DNA of 64,000 nt from Burkholderia sp. GAS332 (GTDB lineage: Bacteria > Pseudomonadota > Gammaproteobacteria > Burkholderiales > Burkholderiaceae). Of this stretch, positions 16,709 through 27,300 are shown in pieces. The position numbers and the translations under genes are program-made. How positions within the stretch are numbered: the first letter of the stretch is position 1; each line of letters begins with the position of its first letter. The notes under the pieces were generated by a model, which saw only the letters and a list, made by a program, of their open reading frames with translations, searched no databases and was not told the origin of the DNA. Location of the stretch: positions 496,001 through 560,000 of the forward strand of contig FSRV01000003.1 of assembly GCA_900142905.1 (NCBI GenBank), read 5' to 3'.

Positions 16709-17452
16709 TCACTGCAAGTGTTGCCCCCCGTTGATTGCAATGTTGGCCCCGGTCACGAAACCCGCATCGCGCGAGCACAGGTACAGCACGAGTGCGGCGA
16801 CTTCGTCGGGTTGTCCGAGCCGGCCGACCGGAATCTGCGGAATGATCTTCGTCTCGCGGATCTCCTCGGGCACCGCCATCACCATCTTCGTCGCGATATA
16901 GCCGGGCGAGATCGTATTGACAGTGACGCCTTTCTTCGCCACCTCGAGCGCCAGCGATTTCGTGAAGCCATGCATGCCGGCTTTCGCCGCCGCATAGTTG
17001 GTCTGGCCGAAGCCGCCCTTGGAGCCGATGATCGACGCCACGTTGATGATGCGGCCCCAGCCACGCTCGACCATGCTGTCGCACACCGGCTTCGTCATGT
17101 TGAACACCGAATCGAGGTTGGTGCGGATGACCGCGTCCCAATTGATCTTGTCGAGCTTCTTGAAGCTGGCGTCTCGCGTGATGCCGGCGTTGTTGGTCAG
17201 AATGTCGACCGGTCCGACTTCCGTTCTGATTTTCGCCATGCATCTTTCACACGAGTCGTAGTCGGCGACGTCGACCGTGTAGGCGAGGAATTGCCGTCCC
17301 TGTGCCTCCATCCGGCCGAGCCACTCGTTCGCACCGGTGTTGCCCGGCGAACAGGTGACCACCACCGCATACCCGGCGTCATGCAGCTTGATGCTGATCG
17401 CTTCGCCAAGTCCGCCCGTTCCACCCGTCACCACCGCGATCTGCTTTGCCAT
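16709..17452 (-). CDS. phaB: Acetoacetyl-CoA reductase PhaB (copy 1)
   Basis: 247-residue short-chain dehydrogenase of the PhaB group. NAD(P)-binding TGGTGGLGEA at 9-18, NNAG at 87-90, catalytic Ser140, Tyr153 and Lys157. It reduces acetoacetyl-CoA to (R)-3-hydroxybutyryl-CoA, the monomer for PHB synthesis. Phasin gene phaP lies 145 bp upstream on the same strand. A second, very similar PhaB is at 23179-23922 on the other strand. Confidence 0.93.
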   Translation of the reverse strand: MAKQIAVVTGGTGGLGEAISIKLHDAGYAVVVTCSPGNTGANEWLGRMEAQGRQFLAYTVDVADYDSCERCMAKIRTEVGPVDILTNNAGITRDASFKKLDKINWDAVIRTNLDSVFNMTKPVCDSMVERGWGRIINVASIIGSKGGFGQTNYAAAKAGMHGFTKSLALEVAKKGVTVNTISPGYIATKMVMAVPEEIRETKIIPQIPVGRLGQPDEVAALVLYLCSRDAGFVTGANIAINGGQHLQ

Positions 17453-17597
17453 CGAATCGTCCTCATAAAAGCCGGCGTCATGCTCAGCTGGAGCAACACT
17501 CTTTCAGTCTATCTATTGGATACTGAAATCGTTTCCAATTAGCATTCCTACCTGTATTGCATAGACTTCACCACGGGCATCGCGGCCCGCGTCGGTT

Positions 17598-18167
17598 CTA
17601 TCGCTTCGCGACCGCGGCTACTGGAGCCTGCCCGGCGTTGTTTCGCACGGCCTTTGATGTGGTGGCGGTGACTGCTTCAAAATTACTCTCGGCAATCTTC
17701 ACGGCCTGTTGCCCCGTTTTCTGCAGCGTTTCGCACAGGGTCGCGGTGGCGGCGATCGCGGATTTCCATGCAGCGATCGCGGCTTCCGAACCTGCGGGAG
17801 CATGCTTCGCCGCTTCCGCGACGAGTGCCTGCACGCGATCGTTATACCGCTCGTAGTGCGTCTGCGCGAGGCGCGTGACTTCAGACTGAGTGGTCGAGGC
17901 GATGTCGAACACCTGCCGCCCGTAGGACAGTGATTTTTCCGCGAAGGGTGCGATGAAACCGGCTTGCAGCGTGAACCATTGCTGCGGCTCTGTCGTGCCG
18001 GACACCTTCGTCACGTTCTCCTGCGCCTCGCCCAGCGTGGCCTTGACGACCTGCAGGTTCAGCGCGGCCAGTTTTTCGACCCCTTCAAAGATCTTTCCGG
18101 TCACCCCGAAGTACGCGTCGACGTTGGCCTTCGCGGCAGCAATATGCTCGGGACTCAATAGAGCCAT
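17598..18167 (-). CDS. phaP: Phasin (copy 1)
   Basis: 189 residues, standard for PhaP. Begins MALLSPEHIAAAKANVDAYF and contains the phasin helices (EGVEKLAALNLQVVKATLGE, QAVKIAESNFEAVTATTSKA). Phasins coat PHB granules and control their number and size. ATG 18167 has GAGG 10 nt upstream. It precedes phaB on the same strand. The Ala/Lys-rich tail (QAPVAAVAKR) is typical. Confidence 0.93.
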   Translation of the reverse strand: MALLSPEHIAAAKANVDAYFGVTGKIFEGVEKLAALNLQVVKATLGEAQENVTKVSGTTEPQQWFTLQAGFIAPFAEKSLSYGRQVFDIASTTQSEVTRLAQTHYERYNDRVQALVAEAAKHAPAGSEAAIAAWKSAIAATATLCETLQKTGQQAVKIAESNFEAVTATTSKAVRNNAGQAPVAAVAKR

Positions 18168-18271
18168 GATTGAATTCCTCAAAATTCGGTCCGGCGCGCG
18201 AAGCCCCGATCGGACGGGTGCGTTGCGGCGGACCGTGATGGTGGATAAAACGAAACGGATGTCGCAGATGC

Positions 18272-18469
18272 CTAGCGCATCCGGGAAACGGCCTTGAGAA
18301 CGGAATCGCCTTCGCTTGTGATCTGAGGACGTGAGCGTCCCGACGCGAGGCTTTCCAGTGATATGAGTTGCCGCTCGAGCAGGGCGTCGAGCTCGGCGCG
18401 GCCCAGTTCGATCTGATCCGGCGCGCTCTTGATGAGCATTAAGGTAGCGAATTCATGGGGACTCAGCAT
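18272..18469 (-). CDS. Hypothetical small protein, 65 aa
   Basis: ATG 18469 follows GAGGAG at ideal spacing. The product MLSPHEFATLMLIKSAPDQI continues ELGRAELDALLERQLISLE: an HTH-like or helical bundle with a basic end. Resembles short Burkholderia proteins of unknown role. It is 104 bp upstream of phaP, same strand, possibly the first gene of the phaP-phaB unit. Confidence 0.72.
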   Translation of the reverse strand: MLSPHEFATLMLIKSAPDQIELGRAELDALLERQLISLESLASGRSRPQITSEGDSVLKAVSRMR

Positions 18470-18774
18470 ATCGTCTCCTCGATTCAGTCTATCAGCGCGG
18501 GAGTACCATTTACCCCCTCCAGCGCGAGTGTCCGGCAAATATTTCTGCCGTCTCCGTAAAGCGATCATTCGAGAAATTCATCGCGGAGACGCCATCATAA
18601 CTGTTAAATTTTCGAATGCAATATGGAGGATGCACCTTATAAAAGCAGCCGTTTCGTCTGTGAATTCTGTTTTTGTCTGGCAAATGCTTTTTGCATCGCG
18701 TGCCCGCGCGGCGCCACCCACAAGCGATCGTCGACCCCGCATCGGCTCGCCTGGGATGGCCGGAGAGTATCCGG

Positions 18775-20922
18775 TCAACGCGGCCAGGCGTTCACCAGAT
18801 TGGTAACGTTGACCGTGCCGATGCCGGTGGCAAAGTTCCAACCTGCACCGGTGCCGTACGCTTTCGAATAACTGCTGTTTCTCGTTGAGAGGACCCCGTA
18901 ATTGCCGCTCGGGTGATAGCAATCATTCATGCCCGTGCAGTTTACGTCCATGTCGCCCAGCGTGACGTCATAGAAGACGCAGTTGTTGGCAACACCATTG
19001 CCGCGACTCGAATTGCAGGAGTTGGTGCCGCCGGCGAGATATTCCGTGGCCGCGAGGGAATAGTAGACCGGGTTCGGGTTACCCTGCCGGGACCCGGTCG
19101 TCTGGTTCACCAGGGCCTGGAACCCGGCCCATATCGGCGCGGCGAATGACGTCCCCCCGCCGCCGGCCCACCCGCTCGGGGCTCCCGTGCAAGCCGCACC
19201 GCCATCCGGCACATCGGAGTCGCAGACGATGTAGTAGTGGCCCCAAACGCCGTTGGCCGCGAAGAGTGAGACGTCAGGGAGATCACGCACGCCGTCGGCG
19301 GGGTTGCCCAGCAAAAGCAGCAACGACTGCCAGGCCGGCTTGGCATACGCGCGACATGTTCCGCTCACGACACCACTTTCCGATGGTGCACCCGCCGCGC
19401 ATCCGCTTGGCCCACCGCTGCCGCTCGCCGTTGTCAGGAAATCGGTGTTGCCGGTCGGACTATTGCAAAAACCGGTCGTACCATAGGTCGTGCGGTAGCC
19501 GTTCGCTGCGGCAATCAGTACGCTGGCGCAGGAATCGTTCCACGGAATTTCCGGAACGTAAGATATTGCCGAGCCGTAGGTCGCGGCATTGGCCGCGGTC
19601 CAGTAAGAAGCTGTGGTCCCGGCATAGGTGTCGCCGAAGTCAGTGCCCCCAACCGCGACGTTGTAGGGCGTCGAGGCAAAGCCGCTGACCGCGATTCCAT
19701 GGGTCGCGTTGCCCAGATCTGCGTCGCAGCTCGCGGCCCCTTCGTCACCGGCCGAGACAAAAACAGAGATGCCACGGGCAACTGCCTGCTGGTAGACGGA
19801 ACTGTAGGCGGCATTGGTGGCGGCCCCGTTCATCGCCTCGCATTCGCCGTAGCTGATGCTGATTATCGCCGGCGGGTTGCTGCCGTTCACGAGGTTCTGG
19901 AGCGCGATCAGGCCGCCAAACGTGGTACTGGTATCCCCGCAGGATGCAAGTACGACAGCAGCACCTGGAGCGCCGGCACTGGCCCATTCCGCGTCCAGCT
20001 CAGCCTCTCTCTCGTTACCGGCGACGACGCCGGGATTCGTGCAATTGTTCGCGCCACTTGCCGGTGTCGGATGGATCTGAGTAAAGGAGCCCGACGTGTA
20101 GCCGGACAATCCGAAGGTCGAACGGAAGGTCGTCCAGTCGGCTGGGCTGTATACGTTGGTGTTCTCGATCACGACGATCGTCTGGCCCTGGCCGGAGATG
20201 CCGGAACGAAACATCGGGTTCAGATTGTAGATCGTAGCGAGATCCGCCGGAGCGACTGCATGATAGGTCGAGTTACCACTCGTGTAAGTGTATGCCGGTC
20301 TGGCCTTGAAATTTGTGTGTGGCCGGAAATCATTCAGTGACACGATCCCATTCACCACGGGTGAAAGCGCTGCCGGAATCTGCGGATTGCTCATATTCGC
20401 GACATGCTTGACGCCGCCGACGTCGAGCCGATGAATTTCTGTCCTGAACGCGTCGCGAATCTGCCCCGCGGTCCCCGAGAAGTCGATCACCATGCCACCT
20501 GCCTGCACGCCATTCACCGTTAGACCATGCCTTGAAAGCCAGTCGCTGACCGCCTTCACATCGGCGTCAGCCGGACCGTAATCCGCACGGAACTGCTCAG
20601 CAGTGAGCCACTGGTGGAAATAGGGTGACTTCGGATCGTGGAGCTGGTCGATGAAGCGAACGAGTGCCGCTTCGGTCTCGGCTGGGCGCTTGAGCAGAAG
20701 CTGCAGGTGGTCGAGCACAAGCCTGTCGTCGACCCGCCCGCGATCGAACGCCGCGTTCGCCTCGGGCCGGATATTGCCGGTCAGCTCAATGGTCTGCCGC
20801 TCGTCGATAACCAGAGTGACGAGTTGCCGGGGCGTTTGCGCTATTGCTTCGGACGACATACAAACCACGGTGAAAAGCATCAGAACAATGACCCGGAACC
20901 TTGATTGGAATCGAGTGAACAT
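18775..20922 (-). CDS. S53-family serine-carboxyl protease (sedolisin/kumamolisin-like), secreted
   Basis: 715 residues. A signal peptide (MFTRFQSRFRVIVLMLFTVV ending SEAIAQ) is followed by a pro-kumamolisin activation domain at about 20-200 (SPYFHQWLTAEQFRADYGPA) and the catalytic domain. Glu and Asp of the S53 triad are seen in EREAELDAEW; the catalytic Ser is in GGGTSFAAPIWAG, where SGTS is the usual form. These enzymes are acid-active endopeptidases. Start 20922 rather than 20952 fits the signal. The gene separates two outward-facing phaP-phaB pairs and has no obvious operon partner. Confidence 0.9.
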   Translation of the reverse strand: MFTRFQSRFRVIVLMLFTVVCMSSEAIAQTPRQLVTLVIDERQTIELTGNIRPEANAAFDRGRVDDRLVLDHLQLLLKRPAETEAALVRFIDQLHDPKSPYFHQWLTAEQFRADYGPADADVKAVSDWLSRHGLTVNGVQAGGMVIDFSGTAGQIRDAFRTEIHRLDVGGVKHVANMSNPQIPAALSPVVNGIVSLNDFRPHTNFKARPAYTYTSGNSTYHAVAPADLATIYNLNPMFRSGISGQGQTIVVIENTNVYSPADWTTFRSTFGLSGYTSGSFTQIHPTPASGANNCTNPGVVAGNEREAELDAEWASAGAPGAAVVLASCGDTSTTFGGLIALQNLVNGSNPPAIISISYGECEAMNGAATNAAYSSVYQQAVARGISVFVSAGDEGAASCDADLGNATHGIAVSGFASTPYNVAVGGTDFGDTYAGTTASYWTAANAATYGSAISYVPEIPWNDSCASVLIAAANGYRTTYGTTGFCNSPTGNTDFLTTASGSGGPSGCAAGAPSESGVVSGTCRAYAKPAWQSLLLLLGNPADGVRDLPDVSLFAANGVWGHYYIVCDSDVPDGGAACTGAPSGWAGGGGTSFAAPIWAGFQALVNQTTGSRQGNPNPVYYSLAATEYLAGGTNSCNSSRGNGVANNCVFYDVTLGDMDVNCTGMNDCYHPSGNYGVLSTRNSSYSKAYGTGAGWNFATGIGTVNVTNLVNAWPR

Positions 20923-21615
20923 GTCGTTTCTCCGTACACGCCCTCGCAGCATCGGCCACCCACCTTATGCATCCGAAAATCAGCAGCAAGTCGTATTCGG
21001 AGCTTGTCGAGACAGCACCCCAATCATCCAGCCGAGGCAAATTTCAACGGTCTTCCGGAGAACCGTGGGTGTAGGGACATACATTGCTCGCAGACAACCG
21101 CAGGTCGCTTCGTCGGCCGCTCACCTTCGAGCCGCAACCTCCCACACCGGGGCGAGACAGACCGTCTTTGCTCTCGTCCTGGCACTGCTCAGTCAATCGA
21201 TAGTAGGAGCCATTGAGACGCTGTCAAGGGATTCACCAGACCTGCACCATCGTGTGGCACGTAACAGGCGCTGCATTCGCCAATAAATTCACTCTTCGCT
21301 GTTGCACCACTCGGCAACGACGCCATTTGATTAGTTCTCCACCCAGCGAACATCATGCACATTGAATAGTCGCAAGAATTACGCTCGCACAGGGAGCCCC
21401 TGCTTCGACCTATGGCTCTATGCCAATGCGAAAAGGTGTTTGAATCGTTCGTTCCTTTTTAACGATTTTCTATCGAACTATTTACGGATAGGCATCGGCT
21501 CGCGATATGCACGATTTAAGATTGGATTTCGAAGATAGATAGACCTATAGTAACGGTCACACACGAAAGTAAAATACGTTATTGAGCAGTGTTCGAAAAT
21601 GCACCGGGGGCGGGC
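20923..21615. other. Intergenic, nothing recognised
   Basis: About 690 bp between the divergent protease gene and the 21616 gene. The part from 21290 to 21590 is less GC-rich than the rest, as expected of promoter DNA. No convincing gene, repeat or hairpin. Confidence 0.5.
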
Positions 21616-22398
21616 ATGGGTATATTGATCGATGAGGACATCGCACACATTGAGTGCGTGATGCGTCCATCGTTATGCGGGTTTGAAGACGGTCCGATTC
21701 TGCCAGCCGAATATTGGCGCAGACGGCTCTACCGGTTACTCGACTCGTGCCATCTCACGAAGGTCCAGTTATGCTCGATCGATAGCCTGCTTCTGCAGTT
21801 AGACCGGTTCGACCTGGAGCTGCATGATAGGCCGAACCGTCCACGACGCACCGCGCCCGACAGCAGGCCAGAAGCAGTGCAGCCCGGGCGACGGGACTGC
21901 AGATGCAGTACAGGACAATCGGAGCATCCTCTCGCCCCAGCATTGCCTCCCGAACCGGTGGCACAAGCCGATATCAGCGCCGCAGATGCTCATGTCGTCA
22001 GGCGCGCAGGGGCGAAGACGCAAAAGTCCAGGCTCCCTGTCGCGGCTATCGGGATACGGCCCAGACGCGCCCATCCAGGAACTCGAACAGGTCTGCTCGA
22101 TGCGATGACCGCCGGCAATTCCGCAAACAGGCAGCGTCGGGCCGGGCTTTCCTTACCGGTTGACGAAGAAACCCGGTGGGACGCTTCGGTTTCGCTTGCG
22201 ACGGCCGTACAGGAATTGACGATGGATGGCCTCGCCGCGATGCTGAATGCCGTAAGTGTCAGCCATGTATTGCTCGGTGTTCGTGCGATGAGACTGGTAC
22301 AGATTTCGGGGTTTGAGATATGGCGGAATGGCATGACGCAGCAACCGCAGACCAGGCGATTCGACGTGTCAACCGCGCCGTCGTCGAAGATCGTTTGA
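21616..22398 (+). CDS. Hypothetical protein
   Basis: 260 codons from ATG 21616 (MGILIDEDIAHIECVMRPSL). The N-terminal 75 residues look like a genuine small domain (EYWRRRLYRLLDSCHLTKVQ, LCSIDSLLLQLDRFD), and the C-terminal 90 residues also look coding (ATAVQELTMDGLAAMLNAVS). The middle is Arg/Pro-rich and could be a linker or the result of compensated frameshifts. A GTG nine codons upstream is an alternative. No family recognised. It precedes phasin copy 2. Confidence 0.5.
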   Translation: MGILIDEDIAHIECVMRPSLCGFEDGPILPAEYWRRRLYRLLDSCHLTKVQLCSIDSLLLQLDRFDLELHDRPNRPRRTAPDSRPEAVQPGRRDCRCSTGQSEHPLAPALPPEPVAQADISAADAHVVRRAGAKTQKSRLPVAAIGIRPRRAHPGTRTGLLDAMTAGNSANRQRRAGLSLPVDEETRWDASVSLATAVQELTMDGLAAMLNAVSVSHVLLGVRAMRLVQISGFEIWRNGMTQQPQTRRFDVSTAPSSKIV

Positions 22399-22471
22399 CA
22401 CAACCCGGCTTCATTGGATGAAGGTATTCTCTCTCGACGTACCCCTTTCCTGTCACTTTTTGGAGCAAACG

Positions 22472-23038
22472 ATGAATCTGTGGAATCCTGAGCAAAACTC
22501 TGTAGCGCAACAGGCCAGAATGGAAGCATCGTTTGCTTTGGCAAAGAGGACCGTCGAGATTTTTCAGAAAATGATCGAACTGAATCTGAAAACCGCCAGA
22601 TCGGGTATCACCGAAACCAGAGAGGTAGTGCTCAAAGCGCTATTGGGAAACAGTCTGCAAGAATGGAGCGCACTGCAAAGTGGCACGGCGGAACGGATCG
22701 GGCCGCAAATCCAGTCGTACTACCAGCAATTATTCGCCATTGCGTCAAATTCCCATCTAGATTTTTCGAACGTCGCCAATGAGTATGTCGCTGGGCAGCA
22801 GCGCGAATTGCAGGAGGTAATTGACGGGGTCGCACGGCATGCGCCGGCTACTTCAGAAATTGCCATTGCATCCCTGAAGTCTGCGATTGCCGCCGCAGGC
22901 ACCTGGTACGAGACGACGACCAAGGCCGCTCAACAGGCGATCCGTGTTGCCGAAAGCAATGCCGCGGCAGTGAGTGCTGCCGTGGCGAAAACCACGAGGC
23001 AGGCGGTCGAGCAGGCTTCTCGCGCTACATCAAAGTAG
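22472..23038 (+). CDS. phaP: Phasin family protein (copy 2)
   Basis: 188 residues, start MNLWNPEQNSVAQQARMEAS, with GGAG before ATG 22472. Phasin-type amphipathic helices throughout (AKRTVEIFQKMIELNLKTAR, SEIAIASLKSAIAAAGTWYE). Its sequence is clearly different from copy 1 in the first half but similar in the last third (AIRVAESNAAAVSAA). It precedes phaB copy 2 by 140 bp, mirroring the 17-18 kb pair. Confidence 0.88.
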   Translation: MNLWNPEQNSVAQQARMEASFALAKRTVEIFQKMIELNLKTARSGITETREVVLKALLGNSLQEWSALQSGTAERIGPQIQSYYQQLFAIASNSHLDFSNVANEYVAGQQRELQEVIDGVARHAPATSEIAIASLKSAIAAAGTWYETTTKAAQQAIRVAESNAAAVSAAVAKTTRQAVEQASRATSK

Positions 23039-23178
23039 TCGTTCTTTCCGCGACGTACGGCTGTTATGTCCGCATCCGCAGGTCGTCAAACTGCGAAATT
23101 CATGATGTGGGAACGCTCCGATCTTTTCGGGGGGCCGTGCGTCGCTTTTTTCTTTGAATCGACGATCAGGTAACGGAA

Positions 23179-23922
23179 ATGACGACTCAGATCGCCCTTG
23201 TCACAGGTGGGACCGGCGGGATTGGCGAAGCCATCAGCGTCCGACTGCACGATGCCGGTTACACGACCATTGTCACGTACTCGGCTAAAAACGCAGGCGT
23301 TGACGCGTGGCTTGCGCGCATGGAAGCCCAGGACCGCCTGTTCCACGCCTATGCCGTCGATGTGGCGGACCACGAATCCTGTGCAACGTGTGCCGGAAGA
23401 ATCCTCGACGAAGTGGGCCCGGTTGACATCCTGGTCAACAATGCCGGTATCACCCGCGACGCCGTTTTCAGGAAGCTGGACAAGGTCGACTGGGATGCAG
23501 TCATCCGCACCAACCTTGATTCGGTCTTCAATATGACCAAGCCCGTATGCGACGGCATGGTCGAGCGTGGCTGGGGACGCATTATCAATATATCGTCGAT
23601 CATCGGCTCCAAAGGCGGCGTCGGCCAGACCAACTATGCGGCAGCGAAGGCCGGCATGCATGGCTTCACGAAATCGCTGGCGCTCGAGGTGGCGAAGAAA
23701 GGCGTCACCGTCAACACGATCTCGCCAGGATTCATTGCGACGCGAATGGTGATGGCGGTGCCGCAGGACGTCCTCGAAACCAGGATCATTCCCCAGATAC
23801 CTGTGGGACGACTCGGACAGCCCGCCGAAGTCGCCGCGCTAGTCCTGTACCTGTGCTCGCGCGAGGCGGGTTTTTTGACAGGGGCAAATATCGCCATCAA
23901 CGGCGGCCAGCACCTCCAGTAA
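23179..23922 (+). CDS. phaB: Acetoacetyl-CoA reductase PhaB (copy 2)
   Basis: 247 residues, same length as copy 1 and highly similar throughout, with Ser140, Tyr153, Lys157 and TGGTGGIGEA conserved. Predicted role is NADPH-dependent reduction of acetoacetyl-CoA for PHB. Located downstream of phasin copy 2 on the plus strand. No PHB synthase (phaC) or thiolase (phaA) lies in the window, so these are supplementary copies. Confidence 0.92.
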   Translation: MTTQIALVTGGTGGIGEAISVRLHDAGYTTIVTYSAKNAGVDAWLARMEAQDRLFHAYAVDVADHESCATCAGRILDEVGPVDILVNNAGITRDAVFRKLDKVDWDAVIRTNLDSVFNMTKPVCDGMVERGWGRIINISSIIGSKGGVGQTNYAAAKAGMHGFTKSLALEVAKKGVTVNTISPGFIATRMVMAVPQDVLETRIIPQIPVGRLGQPAEVAALVLYLCSREAGFLTGANIAINGGQHLQ

Positions 23923-24391
23923 GTCGAAATGTCGACGCAGGGAAGCGCTCGAGTTGGTGCGGGCCCGCAATCGCCTTCCATCGTCGATTCGCCCAACGTC
24001 CGGATCCAGGCAACTCTGAGGTTCAGACGGCCAGACGTGGGGTAGCGAAGCCATCGGTGCCGGGAGGACGCTGACCTGCATGACCATCAATCCGTGCCCG
24101 GTATCCGCAAGGCAGAAGGACATGACCCGCTTTCTGTCCGTTGTGCGTCACGCCGGACCGGATAAGGGCATTGATCACTGACCTTCGGAATCGCACCGTC
24201 TCCGCTCGCCTGTGCGCCGCCGGTACCCGCGCGTTATCGCATCCTTGACAGATTCACCCTGCCGTGCAGACTTGTGGCCCTTGTTGGGACTGTCAGTCCA
24301 GATCTGTTCCAGAAGCGCCAGAAACAACACACCAGCGTACGCTGCTGATACCGTTCGCATTCAGTCGTGCAATCTTCCGGGGAACCCCGAC
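23923..24391. other. Intergenic, nothing recognised
   Basis: About 470 bp between phaB copy 2 and the cyclic-di-GMP gene. The frame of the latter stays open upstream to 24212, but that part is not domain-like and no gene is supported. Confidence 0.5.
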
Positions 24392-27300
24392 ATGACATCT
24401 CACCGTCTGCCTGAGTACCGGCCTGCGCATCGCGGCGACGCTATCAATTCTGCCATTGTCAGTGGCACAGCCACCTCAGTTTTTGAGGAAATCGCACGCC
24501 TCGCTGCGACGATCTGTGAGGTGCCGATCGCCGCAGTAACCTTGCCGGATCCTGACTCGAGCTGGCTTCATTCAGATGTCGGGTTATCCGCGGCAGAGTG
24601 GACGGCCGCTGAGGCGGCGTTCTGCCTGCTCGTTGCGGGCGACCATCAAGCGGTTGAGGTGGTGGATGCGGCTGACGATCCTCGCGTTGCCCATAATCCA
24701 TTCATCTTCGGTACGCTTGAAATCCGGTTCTATGCAAATACGCCGATTCTTCTCCCGATGGGGCACTGCATTGGTGTGCTGTCGGTGGCGGCATGCGAGC
24801 CCCAACAACTGACTCATATGCAACGAGCTTCACTGGACAGCCTGGCGCATATTGTCAGCACCTGCCTGCTCAATCCCACTGCGGGAGCACTCGCCGGCGC
24901 CGCGTTTGGGAAGGAATTCAATCTGAATACCTCCCCCGAGCGAAAAACAGACCTCGTCGTGCTGGCCAGTCCCAGTGGAGAGATCGGCTACGTTAGCGAC
25001 GCCTCTGTACGCTACATGGGCGGCCCCTCGCCGAGGCTTGCGGGCGCCAACCTGCTTGATACGGTTGCCGACGAGGACCGCGCATCGGTGGCCGCGGCTC
25101 TACGTGACGTGGTGACGCGTCGATCAGGCGCGACGCTGGTCGCCCGTATGGTCGAAATAAATAACGTCGAGCGATGGGTGCGCTGGAACTACCGACCGGT
25201 GACAGACATCGCCGGACGGACTGTAGCGATCCATGCGGTAGGACGCGATGTAAGTGAACGCAGGCGCGTCGAACAGGCGTTGACCGAGAGCGAGCGGAGG
25301 TATCGCGAACTCTACGAACGCACCCCGGCGATGCTTCACTCGATTGATGTGCAAGGCAGGCTCATAAGCGTGAGCGACTTATGGCTTCGCACGCTTGGGT
25401 ATAACCGGATCGAGGTGCTGGGGCGACCGTCATCCGATTTCCTGACACCCGCGTCGCGCGAGTACGCCCGTCAGGTCGTGCTTCCGGAGTTCTTCCGCAC
25501 CGGTCATTGCCGTAACGTCGAATACGAAATGGTGCGCAAGGACGGCAAAGTGATCGACGTATTGTTGTCCGCCTTTCTCGAAAGGCAGGGCGATGGCACG
25601 CCATGGCGGTCCATGGCCGTGATCGAGGATATCACTGAGCGCAGGAAGGTCGAGGCCACCCTGCTCGAAAGTGAGCGTCGGTATCGCGCGCTTTTTGAAC
25701 ACATGCAGGTGGGATTCGTATTGCTGGATATTGTTAGCGACGCAAGCGCGAAGGTTGTCGACTTCCGGTTCGCCGCGGCAAATCCGGCAATTGCGAGGAC
25801 AAGTCATATTCCGTCCGATCTCATGATCGGCAGGAAGGTCTCCGAGGTGTTTGCAGGGCCGGCGGACCTGGAATGGGACTGGCTCGACACGCTAACCGGG
25901 GTTGTACTCACTGGCGAGCCGGTTGCGCGACAGGATATACCGGCAGCGGGGGGGGGGGCTGGTTTGACATGGTGGCATATCGCCCCAGCCCCAATGAGTG
26001 TGCTGTTCTGGTCCTTGAGACGACTGAGCGCAAACGGATGCAGGCGACCCTTGCCGAACAGCATGAATTCCTGCAGATAACGTTGCATTCGATCGGTGAC
26101 GGCGTCGTCACAACCGATCCGCACGGTCGCATCACATACCTGAATCCAGTCGCAGAGCGACTAACGGGCTGGTTCATTGCCGAGGCGCGCGGCCTCCCGC
26201 TGGACGATGTATTTGATGCCCGCAACGAATCAACGCGCGTACACGCTCCGAATCCCGTCACCCAGTGTCTGAGCGAGAATCGCGTCGTAGGTAACACTGA
26301 CAATACCGTCCTGATATCACGGTCCGGTGCAGAACATGCGATCAAGGATTCCGCTGCCCCGATCGTCAGTACGAGTGGCGAAGTTCTGGGTGTCGTTCTG
26401 GTGTTTCACGACGTGACCGAAGAACGTCGGCTCACCAAAGAAATGAGCTATCGCGCCACACATGATGCCCTCACCGGGTTGCTAAATCGCGCGGAATTCG
26501 AAGCGCAACTTAACCGCGTGCTATCCCATGCACGCGAGGCAGGCAGCAGACACGCCATGCTGTACATCGACCTTGATCAATTCAAGGTCGTGAACGATAC
26601 CTTCGGTCATATCGCCGGCGACCAGTTGCTGCGACAAGTGACGGAACAGGTGGGACAGTGTATCCGGGCAACCGACACACTAGCCCGGCTAGGAGGCGAC
26701 GAGTTTGGCGTCATCCTGGAGCAATGCGACACGGAGCAGGCCCGTCGGGTCGCCTCCCAGATCTGCGAGCGCCTCGACGAATTTCGATTTGCCTATAACG
26801 AACGGCGCTTCCATATTGGTGCGAGCATCGGTCTGGTGCCCATTGACGATCGCTGGCCAACGACTGCGGCCGTGCTTCAGGCCGCTGACAATGCGTGCTA
26901 CGCCGCCAAGGACGCCGGGCGTAACCGCGTGCACTCGTGGTTCGATGCCGATCAGGCCGTACTTGCGCGGCACGGCGAGATGCAGTGGGTCACGCGTCTG
27001 GAGCAGGCCCTCGATGAAGACCGTTTCGAGCTATATGCCCAGCGCATACGGTCGCTTGGTCAGCAGGAGAACCACCTTCGGTGCGAACTTCTGTTGCGCC
27101 TGCGCGAGTCTGATGGGACTCTGGTACTGCCCGACGTGTTTCTGTCAGCGGCTGAACGTTTCCACATGGCCTCCCGCATTGACCGCTGGGTGGTCAAATA
27201 CGTATTCGCATGGATGACACACCACCGCGACCAATTGGACCACGTTGACAGTATCGCGGTGAACCTCTCCGGCCAGTCCATTGGCGACCGCGCCTTCCAT

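Noticed and set aside
23086..23661. 191-codon open frame antisense to phaB copy 2 with protein-like length
   Set aside because: It is the mirror of the phaB codons (similar frame also opposite copy 1 at 16526-17542); no ribosome site and no independent domain.
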